Part shown: one piece after another, positions 9,308 through 16,054 of the stretch
How the letters are laid out: each line of letters starts with the position of its first letter
Position numbering within the stretch: the stretch's first letter is position 1
DNA from: Gammaproteobacteria bacterium
GTDB lineage: Bacteria > Pseudomonadota > Gammaproteobacteria > GCA-001735895
Direction: 5' to 3'
Assembly: GCA_014382695.1 (NCBI GenBank)
Contig: JACNJF010000139.1
Location: 1 to 34,588, forward strand
DNA length: 34,588 nt
Made by a program: the position numbers and the translations under genes
Notes under the pieces: generated by a model
What the model was told of the DNA's origin: nothing
The model's input: only the letters and a program-made list of their open reading frames with translations
Databases searched by the model: none

Positions 9308-11113
9308 ATGCTGATAAAAAAAATAAAATGCTTCTCACTCGCAATAACGATAGCTTTTTCAATGGCCACCTTGTTAGCACCGACGGCGGCACAGGCAGCA
9401 AGCGGAAACGATCAGGTCAAGCAGGTTGAACGGAAAATTTCCAGCATAAAGCGAGGCATCGCAACCTCACCGTCGAAAGCCGAACAAGACTTGCTGCAGG
9501 CGCGTGAATTATTAGCCGAACTGGAGCAATCGGAGCCTGACAACAAAAAACTCCCACAGCTTCAAAAAAACATTGAAACCCTCGGTCAACAATTAGAGAA
9601 GCGTCTGGGTCGACCCATTGGCGGCTCAGCGCCAGAGCCTAAGAAGAGCAGCGCACCCGTTAAACAGGCGACCTTGCCTTCCAGTTTACCGAGCTCAGTT
9701 TCTTCAAGAATCAAAAAAATCGATGGCTATCTTGATGCAGTGGAAACTGCTCTGGCAAAGGATCAACTGCAGACCGCAACATCCAGGTTGAACTCAGCGC
9801 AGAAGGTCATGGATGAGATCCAGTCACGTTACAGCAGCAAGATTCCCGCAGGAAATGAAGAGATGAAAGTTGCCACCGAGCGCCTGTCTGCAGTGACTCA
9901 ACAACATAACCAGGCTGCAGCGGCCGCAGCCAGTGAATCCGCCAATCAAGCGGCAAATCAGCAGAAAAAAGAAGCGCAATCACAGGAGTGGATTGAGAAA
10001 TTCGCGCCATTTAACGATCGTAAAAGCGATTCATACCTGCTGATGGGCTCGTCGTTCAACAGCGCTAGCGAAGCAGAACAGAAGAAGAGTCGTGCGGCCT
10101 ACGCGAAGGCCAATTCTCTACTGGCAGAATATCAAACAACAGACTTCCCCTACGGCAAGACTCAGGAGCTTGAGTTTCTCCTCCCCGGGCTTATCGACAA
10201 GCTCAAATATTTCAACGCAGACGAATCCAGCGCCCAGCAGGCAGAAGCCAACAGTGAATGGGTTGAGAAGCTTAGAGCCTATAACGATGTTGGCGCAGGT
10301 AGCAGGAAGTATCTCGTGGCCGGTGTAACCAAAAACGGGGATCAGATTAAGCAACGGGAAGCACTTTTTAATGAAGCCCAGGCAGTCTGGGCCGATTATC
10401 AGAAAGCCGAGTTCCCTCTTGGCAAGACCACAGAGCTGATCAATCTGGAAAAGGAAATGCAGCAAAAGCTGGCGGAAATGCCCGATGTCTTGCGTAAAAG
10501 CCGTATCCTGGTGGCCGCAGAACTGGAAGGTGACATCGATCGGGTATTCGCCAACCTGAATAAGGATACCGACTGGAAGAGCGATACTTCAAAGAAACCG
10601 AGTATCGCTATGCAGCGGGATATCGAGCCTTTACGCAATGCACTGCAGAGCTATGCCGGATTAGTAGAGCCAACGGATGCCAGCTTGCTTAAAATGCAGA
10701 AAAAGATTGCGGATATAGAGCAGCTTGACCAGAAAAATCGGTCCATACGAGCCGAACGCACATTTATGGAAGCTGACCGTTTTAGCGGCAAAGGTGCGGA
10801 AGACATGAAGAATAAGGTCAGGGATATCGTCAAACAGAAAATTCCCGGCGCCAAACTACTGCGCGTAACATTGCGCGCCGAAGCCTGGCAGGAAGAGAGT
10901 GTTACGGAGTGGACGGACACCACCAAAACAGCATCGCGCTATCGCGTTACGCGGTTTATGACCGCCCATGCGGCTGCAAAATCTGGAGATGGCAAGGTAT
11001 ACCTGCACGGCGTTCATCTTGCCAGCGATCGAACAGGCGATGGGAGCTGGGGCCCTCTGTATGGCAATATTAAGTGGTCAGACTGGATGGCTGAAGAAAA
11101 CGTAAACAAATAA
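9308..11113 (+). CDS. Secreted coiled-coil protein with internal 90-residue duplication
   Basis: 601 residues. Start chosen at ATG 9308 because AGGAA (9296-9300) lies 7 bases upstream and the protein then opens with a type I signal peptide (KKIK, hydrophobic core, cleavage after AQA at about residue 30). Residues about 30-225 are Ala/Gln/Lys-rich and helical, probably coiled coil. Two related blocks follow at about 226-313 and 316-405. Each starts W(I/V)EK, has a conserved ND and YL..G, and contains FP(Y/L)GKT.EL, with a period of about 90 residues. The C-terminal 130 residues (RTFMEADRFSG..., then WTDTT, W-rich end) form a separate folded domain. The family is not recognised. Likely periplasmic or extracellular. 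It follows the giant lipoprotein on the same strand and ends at a terminator, so it could be a partner of that protein, but no motif proves this. Confidence 0.85.
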   Translation: MLIKKIKCFSLAITIAFSMATLLAPTAAQAASGNDQVKQVERKISSIKRGIATSPSKAEQDLLQARELLAELEQSEPDNKKLPQLQKNIETLGQQLEKRLGRPIGGSAPEPKKSSAPVKQATLPSSLPSSVSSRIKKIDGYLDAVETALAKDQLQTATSRLNSAQKVMDEIQSRYSSKIPAGNEEMKVATERLSAVTQQHNQAAAAAASESANQAANQQKKEAQSQEWIEKFAPFNDRKSDSYLLMGSSFNSASEAEQKKSRAAYAKANSLLAEYQTTDFPYGKTQELEFLLPGLIDKLKYFNADESSAQQAEANSEWVEKLRAYNDVGAGSRKYLVAGVTKNGDQIKQREALFNEAQAVWADYQKAEFPLGKTTELINLEKEMQQKLAEMPDVLRKSRILVAAELEGDIDRVFANLNKDTDWKSDTSKKPSIAMQRDIEPLRNALQSYAGLVEPTDASLLKMQKKIADIEQLDQKNRSIRAERTFMEADRFSGKGAEDMKNKVRDIVKQKIPGAKLLRVTLRAEAWQEESVTEWTDTTKTASRYRVTRFMTAHAAAKSGDGKVYLHGVHLASDRTGDGSWGPLYGNIKWSDWMAEENVNK

Positions 11114-11158
11114 TCCTCAGGACATACACCAAAGACATCTGACCTATCTCGGAGTTAT

Positions 11159-11192
11159 CGGGTTAGAGAATATTGTTCTCTGACCCGGTTTT
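11159..11192 (+). terminator. Rho-independent terminator after the secreted coiled-coil gene
   Basis: A near-perfect stem, CGGGTTAGAGAA / TTCTCTGACCCG, encloses a 5-base loop (TATTG) and is followed by GTTTT. It lies 45 bases after the stop codon of the 601-residue protein. Confidence 0.8.
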
Positions 11193-11203
11193 ACTCAGCG
11201 TCA

Positions 11204-11328
11204 TTCCGGCATGATCTTAGCCAGAATAACCGCCAGAAAACCCTATTTTTTCTGTTTTCCCCTCGTCATTCCAGCGCACGACTGAAGGGATTCAGGAGGT
11301 AGAGCGAAGCAGGATGCCAGAGCCGAGG
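11204..11328. repeat. Direct repeat unit, copy 1 (with copy 2 at 11391-11513)
   Basis: Copy 1 and copy 2 share TTCCGGCAT, ATCTTAGCC, the run TATTTTTTCTGTTTT, CTCGTCATTCC, AGGAGGTAGAGCGAAGCAGG and CCAGAGCCGAGG in the same order, with substitutions and a small indel. Between them lies an inverted match to the end of the unit: CCAGAGCCGAGGCTGG versus CCAGCCTCGACTCTGG. The style (CGTCATTCC...GGAATCCAG) is that of dispersed intergenic repeats common in proteobacterial genomes. No transposase is present. Confidence 0.75.
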
Positions 11329-11390
11329 CTGGAATCCAGAGAAACTGCGACAACTGGGAGTTCTTAACCCCAGCCTCGACTCTGGCTCCT

Positions 11391-11513
11391 TTCCGGCATT
11401 ATCTTAGCCGGAATAACCGTCAGAAAATCCTATTTTTTCTGTTTTTTCCTCGTCATTCCGGCGAACGACTGCAGGGAGCAGGAGGTAGAGCGAAGCAGGA
11501 GCCAGAGCCGAGG
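11391..11513. repeat. Direct repeat unit, copy 2
   Basis: Second copy of the unit at 11204-11328, about 187 bases downstream, in the same orientation. It is flanked upstream by an inverted fragment of the same unit (about 11370-11386). The pair probably arose by local duplication of a dispersed non-coding element. Confidence 0.75.
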
Positions 11514-11653
11514 ATGCCCGTAATAAAAAAAGTGACTCGCACACTAAAAAGGAATTTGCTACGTAGTCAGGACTGCTTTAGTGTGTAAAAATCAATCCGG
11601 TAAGATTCAGATTTAAAGTACCAGCCCTTAACCTCAAAATCATGCTTTTTCCA

Positions 11654-11769
11654 GCGATGGACAAAGGTTGTTCCCAACAACCCCTTGCATTTCTAACATC
11701 TCTGGCAGTCATACCATGTCGAGTCTGGCATGACGATTCCTCTGCTTTTAGTTTACGAACTTTCTGGTG
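11654..11769. repeat. Dispersed hairpin repeat, copy A (upstream of fic)
   Basis: It contains the perfect hairpin GGTTGTT-CCC-AACAACC followed by CCTTGCATTTC, then a diverging tail with ATGACGATT and ACTTTCTGG. Copies B (13469-13571) and C (13677-13766) lie downstream of the fic gene in the same orientation. No ribosome-binding site or coding pattern is shared by the copies. Confidence 0.7.
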
Positions 11770-11810
11770 GGCCAATTCTGGTTTTATTGATTAATGCCGT
11801 ATTAAAAAAA

Positions 11811-11906
11811 CACGATAAGCGAACACGATATCGACGTAATAAGCGAATTGTGGTACAACTCAATAAGCGAATTATCGTACGGCACAAAAAGCGAACAACA
11901 GACCAT
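11811..11906 (+). promoter_or_regulatory. Four iterated ATAAGCGAA repeats, 24-bp period (putative fic operator)
   Basis: ATAAGCGAA occurs at 11815, 11839 and 11863, and as AAAAGCGAA at 11887, so the spacing is exactly 24 bases three times. The intervening 15 bases are poorly conserved, so this is an iterated site and not a simple tandem duplication. The array ends against the ATG at 11905 of a gene whose N-terminus resembles a winged-helix AbiEi-type regulator. AbiEi antitoxins are known to repress their own promoters through repeated sites, which makes an autoregulatory operator the best reading. Because 24 is a multiple of 3, the array also reads as an ISE-x5 peptide repeat in the fic frame, but an in-frame TAA at 11803 and the lack of a good start argue against translation of most of it. 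Confidence 0.6.
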
Positions 11907-13431
11907 GGCAACTCCATCTGAAAAACTGGCAGTATCCCTTGAGGCTCTCCACCACCTGCAGGAGCGTGGCATCGTTGCCATACGCTCTGCCGACCTGACA
12001 CGAACCCATAGAGAGCGACTCAGCAAAAATGGTTTCCTTGAGGAGGTCATCAAGGGCTGGTACATCGCTGCTAATCCAGATCTACCGAATTCAGAAAGCA
12101 CCACATGGTATGCGTCGTTCTGGCAATTTTGTGCAGCCTACCTAAGGCAACTTAAAGGAACAGACTGGTGCCTTTCACCTGAGCAATCGCTATCTTTGCA
12201 TGCTGAGAACTGGACGGTTCCAAAACAGCTTTTGGTTCGCGCTGCCCGGGCGCGCAATAACATTACCGCTTTACCATATGGCACCTCATTACTGGATACA
12301 AAATCGACCCTGCCAGAGGAAAGTGATATTGCGCAGATAAATGGCCTACGCATTTTTTCACTACCCGCAGCATTAGTGGCCTGCACCCCCCGATATTTTG
12401 AGCAAAATCCGACCGATATTCGAGCCGCTCTATCCATAGTACGTGATGCATCCGAAGTACTTGAACCCTTACTTAAGGGCGGAAACAGCACTATTGCAGG
12501 AAGGCTTGCGGGCGCATTTAGAAATATTGGTCGCGGTCGTATTGCAGATAATATCGTGAGCACGATGCGCTCTGCCGGATATGATGTACGCGAAAATGAT
12601 CTCTTCCAGTCTAAGGCTCCAGTAACTTTTTCCACGCATGAAATATCTCCATATGCCAATCGTATTCGTTTAATGTGGCAGGAAATGCGTGAACCCGTTA
12701 TCGAGCGTTTTCCGGCAGCTCCCGGCCTGCCAAAAGAAACCAAAGCCTACCTCAAACATGTCGAAGATGTTTATGTCACGGATGCCTATCACTCGCTATC
12801 GATTGAAGGCTATAGAGTTAGCCCGTATTTGATCGAGAAAGTGCGAGACGGGGCCTGGAACCCGGATAGCAACAGGGATGATACAGAGCAGCGAAATGCA
12901 ATGGCTGCGCGTGGATACTGGCAAGCCTACCAGCAAGTAAGAAAAAGTATTCTAAAGGTTCTGAACCACGATAGTCCGGGCGAGGTAGCCTATGATGACC
13001 ACAGCATCTGGTATCGAGAGATGTTTGCACCAGGGGTAGTCGCGGGCATTCTAAAGCCTTATGATCTTGCTGGTTATCGTAATGCACGGGTATATATACG
13101 AGCATCAAAACACACTCCACCGGGAGCAGAGGCAGTGCGTGATGCCATGCCAGTCCTGTTTGAATTGTTGCAATCAGAAACCGAAGCTTGTGTGCGGGTT
13201 GTACTCGGGCACTTTATTTTCGTGTACATCCATCCTTACATGGATGGCAATGGTCGCATGGGCAGATTTTTAATGAATGTGATGTTAGCAAGTGGCGGTT
13301 ATCCCTGGACGATTATTCCAGTTGAGAAACGTAACTCCTATATGTCGGCGTTAGAAGACGCGAGTGTAAATCAGAATATCGTTCCTTTTACGGACTTTCT
13401 GGCGTGGCTGGTAAGTGATGGATTAGAGTGA
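11905..13431 (+). CDS. Fic-domain protein with AbiEi-like N-terminal regulator/antitoxin region
   Basis: 508 residues from ATG 11905, chosen over TTG 11848 because the earlier start lies inside the 24-bp repeat array; neither has a strong Shine-Dalgarno. Residues about 1-58 look like a winged helix (LSKNGFLEEVIKGWYIA pattern), and about 60-235 resemble the rest of an AbiEi-type antitoxin (LSPEQSLSLH..., then a G..IFSLPAALVA segment). The Fic core has a complete active-site motif HPYMDGNGRMGR at 443-454. An inhibitory motif SLSIEG (297-302, Glu301) lies N-terminal to the core, as in class II Fic proteins. Fic enzymes usually transfer AMP from ATP to a hydroxyl of a target protein; the Glu normally blocks ATP until relieved. 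The gene stands alone, flanked by repeats, as is typical of acquired toxin-antitoxin-like genes. Fic assignment is firm; the AbiEi resemblance is from pattern only. Confidence 0.88.
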   Translation: MATPSEKLAVSLEALHHLQERGIVAIRSADLTRTHRERLSKNGFLEEVIKGWYIAANPDLPNSESTTWYASFWQFCAAYLRQLKGTDWCLSPEQSLSLHAENWTVPKQLLVRAARARNNITALPYGTSLLDTKSTLPEESDIAQINGLRIFSLPAALVACTPRYFEQNPTDIRAALSIVRDASEVLEPLLKGGNSTIAGRLAGAFRNIGRGRIADNIVSTMRSAGYDVRENDLFQSKAPVTFSTHEISPYANRIRLMWQEMREPVIERFPAAPGLPKETKAYLKHVEDVYVTDAYHSLSIEGYRVSPYLIEKVRDGAWNPDSNRDDTEQRNAMAARGYWQAYQQVRKSILKVLNHDSPGEVAYDDHSIWYREMFAPGVVAGILKPYDLAGYRNARVYIRASKHTPPGAEAVRDAMPVLFELLQSETEACVRVVLGHFIFVYIHPYMDGNGRMGRFLMNVMLASGGYPWTIIPVEKRNSYMSALEDASVNQNIVPFTDFLAWLVSDGLE

Positions 13432-13468
13432 ACGACAGGAGTTATCAGCCATAGACAGTGCTTGCTGT

Positions 13469-13571
13469 GCGATAGAAAAAGGTTGCTCCCAACAACCCTT
13501 TGCATTTCCACCATAATCGATGTTCGGTATGACGATTTCCCCCTCTCCTTCTATTTATCTACTTTCTGGCG
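13469..13571. repeat. Dispersed hairpin repeat, copy B
   Basis: It begins GCGATAGAAAAAGGTTG, has the hairpin GGTTG-CTCCCAA-CAACC, CTTTGCATTTCC, then a shorter tail with ATGACGATTTCC and ACTTTCTGG that lines up with the end of copy A. It starts 37 bases after the fic stop codon. Confidence 0.7.
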
Positions 13572-13676
13572 AGACCGGTTTGACCTGACAATAGAACGGG
13601 GTGAGAGCGCTGGGACTTTTATGCTGTGGTATTTGTTTTAATTCTGGAGACGTTGATCCTACTCAGTGCCCGCAGT

Positions 13677-13766
13677 GCAATGGACAAAGGCTTCTCCCAA
13701 CAACACCTTTGCATTTCCACCATCACTGGCAGTCATAGCCGATCAAGTCCGGTATAACGACACTCC
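13677..13766. repeat. Dispersed hairpin repeat, copy C
   Basis: It shares GCAATGGACAAAGG, TCTCCCAACAA, CCTTTGCATTTCCACCAT and CTGGCAGTCATA with copy A and part of copy B. The hairpin is altered: AAAGG now pairs with CCTTT instead of GGTTGTT with AACAACC, so pairing is kept while sequence changes. Confidence 0.65.
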
Positions 13767-14090
13767 CGGTGCTGTTCGCTGGATGCACTTCCATAGCCGC
13801 AAACCATTGGCAAATGCCGAGTAAAAAGGTAAAGAAGGGTGAAACCACCACTAATCCAGCATGCTTTTCGGGTGTTTAGCCAGTCTTTATAGTGTAAAAA
13901 AAATATATATTCCCTGCCTTTTTGCTGTCAGGAATTTTTACAGCATCCGTCAAAAACCACTCATTACACATAGACAGGCCACTGCCCACCTCAAGCCCAG
14001 CATATAGGCACATTAATTGCTTCTAATAAATATAGAGTGAATAGTCAGCTATAGCTTTTCCATTTTTTGACTTATCCGAGGTACTCGCAA

Positions 14091-14864
14091 ATGAATAGCA
14101 ACAAAATTTCCAACAAACAAACTCCCGTTTATCTGATTACAGCGGCTAAAGGGATCTTCCTGTCCGCACTTTTGGCATCCACCTCCGCGTTTGGTGGCAT
14201 TATTTCTACCCCTGTCACCCCGGTTGCTACCAATGTTGGTGGTTATTCCATGACGGCATTCCACCTGCCGACCGGCGACAACAATACTGCAAATTCGGCA
14301 ACTTCCTTAAACGGGGACATTGTAAACTTCACCAACATGAACGGAGCTAGCGCTCAAAGCATGACAGTCGGTGATCAAAACGATTCTACCAATACCAACG
14401 ATGCCTGGTGGAGTGGGTCAAGCGATTCTTTCTATTACGCTGATTTAACTGTTCACTGGCTGGAACTAATAATGCCAGCTAACACTCTGGCTTTTTCCCT
14501 GACCATTGACGCCAATTTCAGTGCAAGTGCCTGGATTCTTGGTGTGGCAGATGATGGTAGTGCCGTTGATACGGCTAATAGAAACTTCGCCATGAATGCG
14601 AATGGTTCATTTACCCCGACACCCTCCTATACGATACCGCTTAGTGGCCCATCCAAGTCATTTGGCTTTTATGCAGACAACTCCGGCGGCAGCTGTAATA
14701 CCATATCTAAGGTAGTGATAGATCCTACCTATTGGGGAATGGGAGATTTCTCCATCCACGTTGATGATAATGCCTGTGCTGTTCCAGAGCCCAACACAAT
14801 ATTGCTGATGTTGATGGGTCTTATGAGCACTTTTACAGCCGTATTTATTAGACGTAAGGCTTAA
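14091..14864 (+). CDS. PEP-CTERM sorted surface protein
   Basis: 257 residues. Start set at ATG 14091, with GAGG (14078-14081) 9 bases upstream, in preference to TTG 14067. An N-terminal signal segment (KGIFLSALLASTSAFG) precedes a Thr/Asn/Ser-rich beta-type body with a single CNTIS and a late NAC cysteine. The last 28 residues are a textbook PEP-CTERM signal: VPEP, a hydrophobic stretch (LLMLMGLMSTFTAVF) and a basic end RRKA. Such proteins are recognised by exosortase (EpsH/XrtA family), cleaved at the PEP motif and exported, often together with exopolysaccharide; the exosortase must be encoded elsewhere. The function of the body is unknown. The gene stands alone and ends in a strong terminator. 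Confidence 0.88.
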   Translation: MNSNKISNKQTPVYLITAAKGIFLSALLASTSAFGGIISTPVTPVATNVGGYSMTAFHLPTGDNNTANSATSLNGDIVNFTNMNGASAQSMTVGDQNDSTNTNDAWWSGSSDSFYYADLTVHWLELIMPANTLAFSLTIDANFSASAWILGVADDGSAVDTANRNFAMNANGSFTPTPSYTIPLSGPSKSFGFYADNSGGSCNTISKVVIDPTYWGMGDFSIHVDDNACAVPEPNTILLMLMGLMSTFTAVFIRRKA

Positions 14865-14890
14865 TAAAACTGCATAAGGCTTTTAAATTA

Positions 14891-14930
14891 AAACCGTCTC
14901 AACCTTTTCATGGTTGAGACGGTTTTTTTT
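14891..14930 (+). terminator. Strong Rho-independent terminator after the PEP-CTERM gene
   Basis: A perfect 14-bp stem, AAACCGTCTCAACC / GGTTGAGACGGTTT, with a 7-base loop, runs into a T-tract at 14922-14930. On the opposite strand the stem is followed by TTTTAATTT, so it could also stop transcription coming from lipA, whose stop codon is about 170 bases away. Confidence 0.93.
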
Positions 14931-15097
14931 ATTCATCACCATTTAAAGATCATTAACGGCCTGTTCAGGAACAAGTGACTCCTATTTACTCAAGCCAGAT
15001 TTATTCACTCGTCCTCCACAGTTTGTCCTGAAGCCGTTCATTCCGCCAATCGATACAGATATACAGATTAATGGAATGAATTGCCGTATTTAAACCC

Positions 15098-16054
15098 TTA
15101 TACCAGCCCCGAAGCCTGCACATCGGCATGGTAGGAAGATCTTACCAGCGGCCCGCTCGCGACATGCTTGAACCCGATCGATTCACCATACACCTTCAGC
15201 TCGTCGAACTGCTGCGGGGTGTAGTAGGCTTCTATCGGCAGATGTGAATCGGAGGGTGCCAGGTACTGGCCGATGGTGAGCATGCTGCAGCCATGTGCAC
15301 GCAGGTCGCGCATCACTGACATGATCTCATCGACCTCTTCTCCCAGACCGACCATCAGGCCGGACTTGGTCGGTACCTGCGGGTGACGCTCGCCGAAGCG
15401 CCGGATTAGATCCAGCGACCATTGATAATCCGCCCCCGGTCGTGCCTTTTTATACAACCTTGGCACCGTTTCCATGTTGTGATTGAACACATCGGGTGGT
15501 GCTAGAGACAGGGCGTCGAGCGCGATATCCATGCGCCCACGGAAATCGGGAGTCAGTGTTTCCACCCGGATGCCGGGTTGAGCGGCACGCACGGCCGCCA
15601 CACAATCGGCAAAGTGTTGCGCTCCACCATCGCGCAGGTCATCTCGATCGACTGAAGTGATGACGACGTATTTCAGGCGCATGCTGGCGACCGCATCGGC
15701 CAGCTGCGCCGGCTCTGCAGTATCCACCGGTAACGGCCGTCCATGTCCGACTTCACAGAATGGACAACGCCGCGTACACACCTGACCCAGGATCATAAAA
15801 GTAGCAGTGCCATGCCCGAAACATTCGGGCAGGTTGGGACAGGCCGCTTCTTCACACACGGTGTTGAGTTTATTCGCGCGTAACAGCTCGCGTACCTTTT
15901 CCGCCTGACGGCCGGTGGGCAGCTTGACCTTCAGCCATTTCGGCTTGGGTAAATGGTTTGCCTTCGGCACCACCTTGATCGGGATGCGCGCGAGCTTGTC
16001 GGCCCCGCGTAACAGTACCCCGGGCTCAGGACTCTTGTAGGTTTCATTACTCAT
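15098..16054 (-). CDS. lipA: Lipoyl synthase
   Basis: 318 residues, normal length. Radical-SAM enzyme that inserts two sulfur atoms into octanoyl groups bound to lipoyl domains. The auxiliary cluster cysteines are C67, C72 and C78 ([12 protein letters not shown]), the radical-SAM cluster is C93, C97 and C100 (CTRRCPFC), and the C-terminal RSSYHAD supplies the conserved RSSY serine. Its ATG overlaps the lpd stop codon by one base, so it is the last gene of the aceE-aceF-lpd-lipA operon. The operon thus makes three lipoylated domains (two in E2, one in E3) and the enzyme that matures them. The octanoyl donor enzyme (LipB or LplA) is not in the window. Confidence 0.97.
   Translation of the reverse strand: MSNETYKSPEPGVLLRGADKLARIPIKVVPKANHLPKPKWLKVKLPTGRQAEKVRELLRANKLNTVCEEAACPNLPECFGHGTATFMILGQVCTRRCPFCEVGHGRPLPVDTAEPAQLADAVASMRLKYVVITSVDRDDLRDGGAQHFADCVAAVRAAQPGIRVETLTPDFRGRMDIALDALSLAPPDVFNHNMETVPRLYKKARPGADYQWSLDLIRRFGERHPQVPTKSGLMVGLGEEVDEIMSVMRDLRAHGCSMLTIGQYLAPSDSHLPIEAYYTPQQFDELKVYGESIGFKHVASGPLVRSSYHADVQASGLV

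Larger units (their letters stand above)
11114..11904. other. Repeat-rich intergenic region upstream of fic
   Basis: 791 bases without a convincing gene. In order it holds the terminator at 11159, a duplicated 125-base element (11204-11328 and 11391-11513), an inverted repeat with 9-bp arms CACACTAAA / TTTAGTGTG (11540-11548 and 11577-11585), copy A of a dispersed hairpin repeat (11654-11769), and the four 24-bp-spaced ATAAGCGAA repeats (11811-11906). Short frames across this stretch change content with the repeats and have no ribosome-binding sites, so they are not called. Confidence 0.7.
13432..14090. other. Intergenic region with two dispersed repeat copies
   Basis: 659 bases without a convincing gene. 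Copies B (13469-13571) and C (13677-13766) of the hairpin repeat lie here. A weak terminator-like hairpin (TTCCCTG / CAGGAA followed by TTTTT, 13910-13939) may end transcripts entering from the left. The last 150 bases are AT-rich and probably hold the promoter of the PEP-CTERM gene; no consensus boxes stand out. Confidence 0.55.

Noticed and set aside
11811-11906. CRISPR-like array
   Set aside because: The conserved part is only 9 bases, the intervals are 15 bases, and no cas gene is present.
11730-11921. Small basic plus-strand frame with 8-residue Lys/Arg repeats upstream of fic
   Set aside because: The repeats are the 24-bp DNA array read in another frame, and there is no ribosome-binding site. 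The DNA-level explanation is simpler.
12138-12743. Minus-strand open frame (201 codons) opposite fic, considered as an antitoxin
   Set aside because: It lies fully inside the fic coding region, has no Shine-Dalgarno and shows no domain pattern.
11654-13766. Integron cassette with attC-like sites around fic
   Set aside because: The repeats lack the paired attC core consensus, and no integrase gene or other cassette is visible.
15037-15080. Inverted repeat TTCATTCC / GGAATGAA downstream of lipA as a terminator
   Set aside because: The arms are only 8 bp around a 28-base loop with no T-run. The strong hairpin at 14891 is a better candidate.
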